In this document: piece after piece, positions 1 through 5,526 of the stretch
Numbering within the stretch: the stretch's first letter is position 1
Layout of the letters: each line of letters opens with the position of its first letter
Assembly (NCBI GenBank): GCA_000431215.1
Contig: HF985584.1
Location: 14,023-20,433 of the forward strand
DNA length: 6,411 bases
Source of the DNA: Prevotella sp. CAG:1031
Lineage (GTDB): Bacteria; Bacteroidota; Bacteroidia; Bacteroidales; Muribaculaceae
Direction of reading: 5' to 3'
The notes under the pieces: model-generated
What the model was told of the DNA's origin: nothing
The model's input: the letters and a program-made list of their open reading frames with translations, nothing else
The model's database searches: none
Position numbers and translations under genes: made by a program

Positions 1-315
1 GGCGGCCGTCATGACGAGGAAGAAGCCGATAAAGGTCGCCGAATAGTCGCGCACGACGCTGAACCGCGCGTTGATCCACACCATCAGCATGGCGACAGCC
101 GCCAGACAGGCGAGGTTGACGAAACAACCGGTGGCGGGGCTTCCGGCGAACCACAGGTTGGGCGACGGAAGCAGGAAACTGCGCAAGGCCGTAAGGTCGG
201 GTACGGTCGTGCCGCCGCACTCCCACGCTATCATCGCCACGCCCGCCAGAGCGAGCGCGACGGCAAACGGGGTCGAGCGCAACGTCGCCGACAGATTGGC
301 CTCACGCGCTGTCAT
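1..315 (-). CDS. Hypothetical multi-pass membrane protein, N-terminal part (cut by window edge)
   Basis: This is the first 105 codons of a minus-strand gene that continues past the left edge. The translation begins MTAREANLSATLRS and shows hydrophobic stretches at about residues 17-32 (FAVALALAGVAMIAW), 65-81 (FVNLACLAAVAMLMVW) and from about 93 on (ATFIGFFLVM), so it is an integral membrane protein with at least three predicted spans. Its ATG overlaps the purD stop codon by one base (TGATG at 317-313), which fixes the start and suggests translational coupling to purD. I do not recognise the family. A DUF6427-type membrane protein is one possibility, based only on a loose recollection that such proteins occur near purD in Bacteroidota; treat it as a guess. 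Base composition matches purD, and there is no sign of disruption in the visible part. Confidence 0.8.
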   Translation of the reverse strand, partial: MTAREANLSATLRSTPFAVALALAGVAMIAWECGGTTVPDLTALRSFLLPSPNLWFAGSPATGCFVNLACLAAVAMLMVWINARFSVVRDYSATFIGFFLVMTAA

Positions 316-1700
316 CAGCCCAGAGCAAGGAGGTCGCGGCCTATGTCGCGACGGAAGTTCTTGTTTTCGAAGCTGACGGCGTCGACAGCCGCATAACTCG
401 CTGCCAGAGCATCTCCGACGGTCGGGGCTATGGCGCTGCATGCGATAACGCGGCCGCCCGAGGTCACGAGACCGCCGGCCGTGGCGGTCGTGCCGGCGTG
501 GAAGAGTGTCACCCCTTCAGGCAGGCTGTCGGCGATGGCTATCGGCAGTCCCTTGGCATACTTGCCGGGATAGCCGCCGCTGACGGCGATGACCGTAGTG
601 GCCGCGCGCGGGTCGATGTCGACCCTGACGTCGCCGAGATCGCCGCGCGCAGCGGCCTCAAGGGCCGGAAGGAGGTCTGAGGCTATGCGCAGCATGACGA
701 CCTCGGTCTCGGGGTCGCCCATGCGGGCGTTATATTCTATAACCATCGGGTCGCCCCCGACGTTGATGAGTCCTAAGAAGATGAATCCGCGGTAGTCGAT
801 GCCGTCGGCTATGAGACCGTCGACTGTCGGACGCACGATGCGCTCTTCGACCTTGGCCATGAAGGCGTCGTCGGCGAACACAACGGGACTGACGGCGCCC
901 ATGCCGCCGGTGTTGGGGCCTTTGTCCCCTTCGCCGACACGCTTGTAGTCTTTCGCCACAGGCAGAATCCTGTAACCTCCGCGGCCGTCGGTCAACACGA
1001 AGACCGAACATTCTATTCCGCTCAGAAATTCCTCGACGACAACCGTGGCCGAGGCGTTGCCGAACATTCCCGAAAGCATCTCGTCGAGCGAACGGCGCGC
1101 CTCTTCGAGATCGTCGATGATTAGCACGCCCTTGCCGGCGGCGAGTCCGTCGGCCTTGAGCACGTAAGGGGGCTTCAGCTCGCCGAGGAATGCGCGCCCT
1201 TCGGCGGCGGTGGCGGCGGTGAAGCTGCGGTAGCGCGCCGTAGGAACGCCGTGGCGCGTCATGAATTCCTTGGCCCATTCCTTGCTACCTTCGAGGCGTG
1301 CGCCGTCGGCACCCGGCCCGACTACAAGAACTCCCGGACGCTCTTTGGCGAGGTAGTCGCGCAGGCCGGCCACGAGCGGGTCTTCGTTGCCGACAACAAC
1401 GAGGTCGACAGCGTTGGCGTCGATGGCGCCGGCCACGGCGTCGAAGTCGGTCGGCTTCAGAGCGATGTTGGTGCCGAAAGCGCCGGTGCCTCCGTTGCCG
1501 GGAGCTATGAAGAGGCGCCCCATACGCGGGCTCTGCGCCATTTTCCAGGCCAGAGCCGACTCGCGGCCTCCCGATCCGAGCAGAAGCACATTGAGCGGAC
1601 GCTCGCGCTGTTCGGTCCTGGGATCCTGAGCCACAAACGGATTTTCTTTCAATTCCTGCTTAATGAACGCGCTTGGGTCAACGCGATATTGTATTGCCAT
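315..1700 (-). CDS. purD: Phosphoribosylamine-glycine ligase (GAR synthetase) with N-terminal extension
   Basis: PurD catalyses the ATP-dependent joining of glycine to 5-phosphoribosylamine, the second step of cytoplasmic purine synthesis. Visible landmarks in the 461-residue product are the N-domain nucleotide loop LLGSGGRES (40-48), APGNGGTGAFGTN (66-78), the ATP-grasp segment YVLKADGLAAGKGV (179-192), the glycine/phosphate region KGPNTGGMGAVSP (260-272), the metal-binding signature EYNARMGDPETE (322-333) and the C-domain SGGYPGKY (374-381). The core from residue 37 (NVLLLGSGG) is about 425 residues, the normal family length. The 36 residues before it are extra: the family usually starts just before that loop. 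No ATG lies between codon 1 and the core; TTG (codon 17) and GTG (codon 23) are the only other possible starts and would still leave an extension. The gene lies 22 bp after the rlmL-like gene and overlaps the next gene by one base. No separate promoter is seen. Confidence 0.96.
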   Translation of the reverse strand: MAIQYRVDPSAFIKQELKENPFVAQDPRTEQRERPLNVLLLGSGGRESALAWKMAQSPRMGRLFIAPGNGGTGAFGTNIALKPTDFDAVAGAIDANAVDLVVVGNEDPLVAGLRDYLAKERPGVLVVGPGADGARLEGSKEWAKEFMTRHGVPTARYRSFTAATAAEGRAFLGELKPPYVLKADGLAAGKGVLIIDDLEEARRSLDEMLSGMFGNASATVVVEEFLSGIECSVFVLTDGRGGYRILPVAKDYKRVGEGDKGPNTGGMGAVSPVVFADDAFMAKVEERIVRPTVDGLIADGIDYRGFIFLGLINVGGDPMVIEYNARMGDPETEVVMLRIASDLLPALEAAARGDLGDVRVDIDPRAATTVIAVSGGYPGKYAKGLPIAIADSLPEGVTLFHAGTTATAGGLVTSGGRVIACSAIAPTVGDALAASYAAVDAVSFENKNFRRDIGRDLLALG

Positions 1701-1722
1701 TGTCGTTGTCGGTTTAATGAGG

Positions 1723-3186
1723 TTATCTGTCGGAATTATTGTCGCTGCCGGGACGTTTCCAGCCGCGGCGCGGACGCATGACTGTCTGGCGGCCGGCGTT
1801 GTCGCCGAGCTTCGGCTTGCGCCCTATTATATCCTTGAGGGCATGGGGGTTGCGGCGCTTTGCCAGCGGATTCTCCGATTCTTCGTCGTCGAAGTCGCGC
1901 TTGAAATCTTTTCTGGCTTTTTTGAGTTTTTTGGCTTTAAAGTCTTTGGAGGCCTTAAGGTCTTTAAAGTCCTTAAGGTGTTTTTTCGCAGCTGTGTCGA
2001 GCGAGCCGCCCGAGGCGCGGAAGCTGTCGTAGTTCCCTTCGAAGATGACATATTCGCGCAGCTCGCATTCGAGCGAGCCGTTGAGGGTCGGCAGCTTGAC
2101 GCTCGGCGCAAGCCCTATCTTGTTGAAATAATCGTCGCGGTAGCCGATTATCCAGGCGTGGTAGCCCTTGAACACGTTCTTGAGCTTTGTGCCTAACAGG
2201 CCGTAGAGCCCTTCCATATCCTCGACGCGTATGCGCTGTCCGTAGGGCGGGTTCGTGACCATTATTCCGGGAAATCCTTCGTCGGGTGCCTCAGTCCACT
2301 GAACCAACGCCTTACGCTCCAGTTCTATGAAGCGGCCGACTCCGGCGCTCTTTATGTTGCGCTCGGCTATGGCTATGGCGCGCGGATCGACGTCGGCGCC
2401 GTAGATCTTGAACGGAATCTCGCGTTCGGCGCTGTCGTCGTTATAGATGCTCTCGAAAAGCTCGCGGTCGAAGTCGGGCCACTGCTCGAAAGCGAAGTGG
2501 CGGCGGTAGATGCCCGGCATTATGTTGGCGCCTATCAGAGCGGCCTCGACGAGGAATGTTCCCGAACCACACATAGGGTCGACAAGCGGGCAGTCGCCGC
2601 GCCAGCCGCTGCGCAGAATTATTCCGGCGGCAAGAACCTCGTTGATCGGAGCCTCGGTCGAAGCCACGCGGTAGCCGCGCTTATGGAGCGATTCGCCGCT
2701 CGAATCGAGCGACAGCGACACACGCCGTCCGGAGATATGGACGTTCAGCATGACGTCGGCGTCCTGAAGCCTTACGCCCGGACGCACGCCCTCGCCCAGC
2801 CGGTCCTGGAAATAGTCGACGATGGCGTCCTTGACCCGGTAGGTCACATAGCGCGAATGGGGAAACTCGTCGCTGTAGACGGTGACATCGATCGAGAAGG
2901 TCTTCTCGGGAGTGAGAACCTTGTCCCATTCCTGAGCCTTGACGCGGTCGTAGAGCTCATCGGGGTCTGAGGCCTCGAAGCTGAACAGGGGCTTGAGGAT
3001 GCGCAGGGCCGTGCGGCAGCACATATTGGCGCGGTAGAGCATCTCGAGATCCCCCTCGAAAGATACCATGCGGCGCCCCGGCTCTACGTTGTCGGCCCCG
3101 AGAAGACGGAGCTCTTCGGCGAGAGTGTCTTCAAGACCCTGAAAGGTCTTGGCGAGCATCGCGAATCGTTGTTGTTCGGTTGACAT
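1723..3186 (-). CDS. rlmL: THUMP-domain class I SAM-dependent rRNA methyltransferase (RlmL-like, 23S rRNA m2G)
   Basis: The 487-residue product resembles the N-terminal half of E. coli RlmKL, which makes m2G2445 in 23S rRNA, and the Bacteroidota single-domain homologues; the exact target here is inferred. It opens with FAMLAKTFQGLEDTLAEEL (8-26), followed by a ferredoxin-like/THUMP region to about residue 160. The Rossmann methyltransferase domain shows the SAM-binding motif DPMCGSGTFLVEAAL (203-217), an acidic strand GADVDPRAI (263-271) and the catalytic TNPPYG (311-316) typical of N2-guanine methyltransferases. After about residue 395 comes a lysine-rich low-complexity linker (about 401-430, three-residue K-x-x pattern), then a basic C-terminus with NPLAKRRNPHAL (439-450) and RRGWK (473-477), probably an RNA-contacting tail. 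The gene starts 37 bp after trmD and ends 22 bp before purD, so it is likely cotranscribed with both. No Shine-Dalgarno is seen. Confidence 0.9.
   Translation of the reverse strand: MSTEQQRFAMLAKTFQGLEDTLAEELRLLGADNVEPGRRMVSFEGDLEMLYRANMCCRTALRILKPLFSFEASDPDELYDRVKAQEWDKVLTPEKTFSIDVTVYSDEFPHSRYVTYRVKDAIVDYFQDRLGEGVRPGVRLQDADVMLNVHISGRRVSLSLDSSGESLHKRGYRVASTEAPINEVLAAGIILRSGWRGDCPLVDPMCGSGTFLVEAALIGANIMPGIYRRHFAFEQWPDFDRELFESIYNDDSAEREIPFKIYGADVDPRAIAIAERNIKSAGVGRFIELERKALVQWTEAPDEGFPGIMVTNPPYGQRIRVEDMEGLYGLLGTKLKNVFKGYHAWIIGYRDDYFNKIGLAPSVKLPTLNGSLECELREYVIFEGNYDSFRASGGSLDTAAKKHLKDFKDLKASKDFKAKKLKKARKDFKRDFDDEESENPLAKRRNPHALKDIIGRKPKLGDNAGRQTVMRPRRGWKRPGSDNNSDR
1935..1979. repeat. Nonamer tandem array within the rlmL-like gene (five units)
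   Basis: Read on the plus strand, five successive 9-bp units run CTTTAAAGT, CTTTGGAGG, CCTTAAGGT, CTTTAAAGT and CCTTAAGGT. Units 1 and 4 are identical, and units 3 and 5 are identical. More degenerate T-rich units can be followed left to about 1900. Because the period is a multiple of three, the reading frame is kept, and the array encodes the K-x-x repeats (KDF, KDL, KAS) of the methyltransferase's lysine-rich linker. Several units are themselves near-palindromic (CTTTAAAG, CCTTAAGG). The same 9-bp period appears in three other arrays in this window. Confidence 0.8.
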
Positions 3187-3195
3187 TTATTAGGT

Positions 3196-3222
3196 GTTTT
3201 GGGAGTTTTGGGAGAATTGGGG
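3196..3222. repeat. Short nonamer array between trmD and the rlmL-like gene
   Basis: Two exact copies of GTTTTGGGA (3196-3204 and 3205-3213) are followed by a diverged third unit GAATTGGGG (3214-3222). The array fills most of the 37-bp gap between the trmD stop codon (TAG, 3226-3224) and the rlmL-like start (3186), so it should lie in the operon mRNA as a C-rich, A-rich leader just before the second cistron. It has no resemblance to a Shine-Dalgarno sequence. With only two exact units it would be unremarkable alone; the shared period with the other arrays is what makes it worth recording. Confidence 0.6.
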
Positions 3223-3223
3223 G

Positions 3224-3901
3224 CTACTCGCCGAGCAGGTCGGGACGCAGAAGGCGCGTGCGCTCGATAGCCTGCTCGTGGTGCCACTTGTCGATATTGG
3301 CCTGATGGCCCGACAGGAGCACTTCGGGAACGCCCCACCCTTTGTATTCGGCCGGACGGGTGTAGACCGGCGGAGCAAGGAGATTGTCCTGGAAAGAATC
3401 GCTCAGGGCGCTCTGCTCGTCGCCGAGCGCGCCCGGCAGCAGGCGCACGATGGCGTCGGTGATGACAACGGCGGGAATCTCGCCCCCGGTCAGCACATAG
3501 TCGCCAATCGAAATCTCGCGCGTGATGAGGTGGTCGCGGATGCGCTGGTCGACCCCCTTGTAGTGGCCGCAGAGAATTATTATGTTCTCCATCAGCGACA
3601 GCCGGTTGGCCAGAGGCTGCGAGAGCACCTCGGCGTCGGGGGCCGTGAAGATGACCTCGTCGTAGTCGCGCTCGGCCTTCAGAGCGCTGATGGCGCGGTC
3701 GACAGGCTCGATCTGCATGACCATTCCCGCCTCGCCGCCGAAGGGATAGTCGTCGACCTTGCGGTAGCGGTTGGTGGTATAATCGCGGAGGTTATGAACC
3801 TGAATGTCGACGAGCCCGCGACGGCGGGCTCGGTCGATGATCGAGCAGCTCAGCGGCGACTCAAGCATCTGGGGCAATACGGTCAATATGTCAATGCGCA
3901 T
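3224..3901 (-). CDS. trmD: tRNA (guanosine-37-N1)-methyltransferase
   Basis: TrmD transfers a methyl group from S-adenosylmethionine to N1 of G37, next to the anticodon, which prevents +1 frameshifting; it acts in the cytoplasm as a SPOUT-family homodimer. The 225-residue product has the N-terminal MRIDILTVLPQML, the conserved DYPFGGEAGMVM (51-62), the deep trefoil-knot SAM-binding segments ILCGHYKGVDQR (109-120) and EISIGDYVLTGGEIPAV (129-145), the DSFQ region around the likely catalytic Asp168, YTRPAEYKGW (180-189) and the C-terminal GHQANIDKWH (198-207). Length is at the shorter end of the family, which is normal for Bacteroidota. The start at 3901 gives the canonical N-terminus. A TAACTTTG element lies 22 bp upstream, and a small hairpin (GGTCG/CGACC, 3909-3922) sits at the predicted start of the mRNA. 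It is the first gene of the trmD-rlmL-purD cluster. Confidence 0.97.
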   Translation of the reverse strand: MRIDILTVLPQMLESPLSCSIIDRARRRGLVDIQVHNLRDYTTNRYRKVDDYPFGGEAGMVMQIEPVDRAISALKAERDYDEVIFTAPDAEVLSQPLANRLSLMENIIILCGHYKGVDQRIRDHLITREISIGDYVLTGGEIPAVVITDAIVRLLPGALGDEQSALSDSFQDNLLAPPVYTRPAEYKGWGVPEVLLSGHQANIDKWHHEQAIERTRLLRPDLLGE

Positions 3902-3923
3902 GGCGAAAGGTCGTTTTCGACCG

Positions 3924-3931
3924 CAAAGTTA
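3924..3931 (-). promoter_or_regulatory. Bacteroidota -7 promoter element for the trmD operon
   Basis: On the minus strand this reads TAACTTTG, an exact match to the Bacteroidota -7 consensus TAnnTTTG. Its downstream edge is 22 bp from the trmD ATG, so the leader would be roughly 15-20 nucleotides. I see no good TTTG -33 box at the usual 19-21 bp spacing, so the call rests on the -7 element and its position. It would drive the whole minus-strand cluster to the left. Confidence 0.6.
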
Positions 3932-3961
3932 CAAAATTCCCCGAAATAATTAACGCGCGAC

Positions 3962-3988
3962 GTCGGACAAGTCCGACTGGTCCGACAA
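3962..3988. repeat. Palindromic nonamer array (GTCSGAC core) in the spacer right of trmD
   Basis: Three 9-bp units start at 3962, 3971 and 3980: GTCGGACAA, GTCCGACTG and GTCCGACAA. The first core, GTCGGAC, is the reverse complement of the second and third, GTCCGAC, so unit 1 can form a 7-bp stem with unit 2 (2-nt loop) or with unit 3. The array lies between the trmD promoter element and the GC-rich hairpin that follows the secreted-protein gene. It could be a folding element in read-through RNA, a protein-binding site, or a product of the process that made the other 9-bp arrays. Confidence 0.65.
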
Positions 3989-3997
3989 CACGCAAGA

Positions 3998-4022
3998 GGG
4001 GCGCGCCTCGACGGCGCGCCCC
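3998..4022 (-). terminator. Strong GC hairpin downstream of the secreted-protein gene, probable terminator
   Basis: Arms GGGGCGCGCC (3998-4007) and GGCGCGCCCC (4013-4022) pair perfectly over 10 bp around a 5-nt loop. It begins 31 bp past the stop codon of the minus-strand secreted-protein gene and lies before the trmD promoter element, which is where a terminator is expected. On the minus strand the bases after the stem (TCTTGCG) are poor in T, so it is not a textbook intrinsic terminator and may work mainly as an mRNA 3'-end stabiliser. Each arm contains the self-complementary octamer GGCGCGCC. Confidence 0.55.
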
Positions 4023-4053
4023 CACAAAAACAATATGCAAATGTTCTTAAATC

Positions 4054-5277
4054 TTATTTCACGAGAAGTTTCGAAACTTCGTTGCCCTGACGGCGGATAA
4101 CGATCTGACCGGCTACGGGCTCGTTGACGCGAACACCCTGGAGGTTGAAGTATTCAACAGGAGCGTTGTTGTTGTCAACAGCTACGTCGTTGATAGCGCC
4201 TGTGCCACCGAAGGTGATGGTGGTGTTAGTGAAGTAACCGAGTTCCTGACCGTTGCCAAGAAGCCAGCTGAGGTCATCGTAGGTGATGGTCTTGGTGTCG
4301 CCGTTTTCAGCGAAGCTGCCAGCAGCTGCGAAGTTGTCGGCAGAGTTCTGAGCATCGCCCCAGTAGATGGCGCTGCCGGCATAGTAGATAGCGACATTGG
4401 GATAGCAGGTAGCGTCCTTGCCGTCGACAATGCTTATGATAGCGCCGCCGCAATCAGCAACGCCGTAGGCTTCATAACCGCTGCCGAGCTGCTGATAAGT
4501 AACAGGCAATACATAGCATTCGCCGGAAATATCCTCGTCGCCTTCTTCACCTGCCATGGTTGTGCTGTAGCTGGCGTTGTTCTGATAATACACGGGATCC
4601 ATGACGTCGAGACCGATGTCATAAGTCTTGCCTTGAATATCAGCGGCAAACCAGATGCCGCTCACAGGGGCGTTTGTGTCGTTCCAGTTGAACTGGATGA
4701 GTCTCAGGAAGTCGCCGCTTGCCGAGCATTCGAACATGGGATCCATTCGGCTTGAATTGCCTTTGTATGCATAAGCGCCGGTGGTCTGATCCATGTCGTA
4801 GATAGCGTAACCGCCGATATAAACATCGACCTTACTTCCGTCGTTAAGCTCAACATCGTTCATAACAACCTGACCTCTGGGAATACCCCAGAAATAGGTA
4901 GTTGTGCCGTCGTTACCCTGATAGGCGACCTTCTCGAGCTTCACGTCATTGACAGTCAGATCGGTGAAGAGGCCGTTAAGACCTAAGTCGAGAACATAGC
5001 CTTCGCCGTCCTTTGTTATTTTGGCAGTGCGGGGGTTGGCCGAGCTGAAGCCATCCGAAAAGTCCATAGCGAACTGGGCAACATACTCGCCGCCGGTGAG
5101 TTCGGGAGTTGTTTCATCAGCGCGCGAAGCAACCGACATTGTTTTCATCGAAGTAGCGGTGAGCTGATTCTTCGACTGTGTCAGTTTGATCTGAGGAGCG
5201 CTCTTAAAGCTGAGCGGAGAAGCACTTGCACCGACAACTGCTGCGGCTGCCAAAGCGAGAGTAAAGATTTTTTTCAT
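4054..5277 (-). CDS. Secreted protein of unknown function with C-terminal sorting-like tail
   Basis: The 407-residue product begins with a clear signal peptide (MKK, hydrophobic IFTLALAAAAVVGA, small residues ASAS; cleavage near 20). There is no lipobox cysteine, so it is likely soluble or surface-associated rather than a lipoprotein. The body (about 55-360) is acidic, rich in Gly, Asp, Asn, Tyr and Thr, and shows alternating strand-like patterns suggesting a beta-rich fold; four cysteines (184, 254, 276, 291) could form disulfides. I recognise no catalytic motif. The tail, VEYFNLQGVRV (374-384) through to the terminal KLLVK, resembles a shortened type IX secretion or related Bacteroidales C-terminal domain. 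The gene uses more AT-rich codons than its neighbours. It is a single gene with its own -7 element and an AT-rich leader of about 60 nt, and is followed by a hairpin, so it is probably transcribed alone. Its role is unknown. Confidence 0.88.
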   Translation of the reverse strand: MKKIFTLALAAAAVVGASASPLSFKSAPQIKLTQSKNQLTATSMKTMSVASRADETTPELTGGEYVAQFAMDFSDGFSSANPRTAKITKDGEGYVLDLGLNGLFTDLTVNDVKLEKVAYQGNDGTTTYFWGIPRGQVVMNDVELNDGSKVDVYIGGYAIYDMDQTTGAYAYKGNSSRMDPMFECSASGDFLRLIQFNWNDTNAPVSGIWFAADIQGKTYDIGLDVMDPVYYQNNASYSTTMAGEEGDEDISGECYVLPVTYQQLGSGYEAYGVADCGGAIISIVDGKDATCYPNVAIYYAGSAIYWGDAQNSADNFAAAGSFAENGDTKTITYDDLSWLLGNGQELGYFTNTTITFGGTGAINDVAVDNNNAPVEYFNLQGVRVNEPVAGQIVIRRQGNEVSKLLVK

Positions 5278-5344
5278 AAATTAACCAATTGTTAGTTAGT
5301 GAGTTGATTTAATACTGTAGGCTTTCGGGCCTTATTGTTTGTCG

Positions 5345-5352
5345 CAAATATA
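5345..5352 (-). promoter_or_regulatory. Bacteroidota -7 promoter element for the secreted-protein gene
   Basis: The minus strand reads TATATTTG, an exact TAnnTTTG match, 67 bp upstream of the ATG at 5277. The implied leader is about 60 nucleotides and AT-rich, with short repeats of CTAA just before the start and no Shine-Dalgarno, a pattern common in well-expressed Bacteroidota genes. No TTTG -33 box is evident at the normal spacing; the nearest candidate (5384-5387) is about 31 bp away and too far. Confidence 0.6.
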
Positions 5353-5431
5353 ACCGAAATTGATATAAAAGCGAGCGGTAAACCAAAATTTTAACATCAT
5401 TTCACATTATCGGAAAGGCTTTGCGCAGCGG

Positions 5432-5498
5432 TTATAAATCTTATAATTCTTCTAAGTCTTCTAAATTTTATAAATCTTATAAGTCTTATAAATCTTAT
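5432..5498. repeat. Seven-unit nonamer tandem array, consensus TTATAARTC
   Basis: Seven contiguous 9-bp units start at 5432, 5441, 5450, 5459, 5468, 5477 and 5486. Units 1, 5 and 7 are identical (TTATAAATC), unit 6 is TTATAAGTC, and units 2-4 are diverged (TTATAATTC, TTCTAAGTC, TTCTAAATT); a partial eighth unit (TTATT) follows. If read in the plus frame it would encode K-S-Y type triplets, but the real gene starts downstream. It is the longest of four 9-bp-period arrays in the window and lies upstream of the radical SAM promoter. Confidence 0.85.
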
Positions 5499-5501
5499 TC
5501 G

Positions 5502-5520
5502 CTATCTTTAGATAAGATAG
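5502..5520. other. Small perfect inverted repeat next to the nonamer array
   Basis: CTATCTT (5502-5508) and AAGATAG (5514-5520) form a perfect 7-bp stem around TAGAT. It lies between the 9-bp array and the larger inverted repeat over the radical SAM promoter. The sequence TATCTTTA (5503-5510) is one base away from a -7 element, but no -33 box is placed for it. It could be an operator or a chance AT-rich palindrome. Confidence 0.45.
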
Positions 5521-5526
5521 GAGGCG

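Noticed and set aside
1590..1700. A frameshift or gene fusion at the start of purD
   Set aside because: The frame is open from the ATG into the core with no duplicated or broken motif, and the extra segment resembles no separate domain, so an extension is the simpler reading.
1251..2196. Two long plus-strand open frames (1251-1781 and 1663-2196) opposite purD and the rlmL-like gene
   Set aside because: They are antisense to conserved genes, and the second reads through the repeat array, giving low-complexity valine- and phenylalanine-rich sequence.
3194..3949. A 251-codon plus-strand open frame opposite trmD
   Set aside because: It is fully antisense to a clear trmD gene, begins in repeat DNA and resembles no protein family; GC-rich coding DNA often leaves the opposite strand open.
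5432..5498. A CRISPR-like array
   Set aside because: The units are 9 bp and directly contiguous with no spacers, and no cas gene is present.
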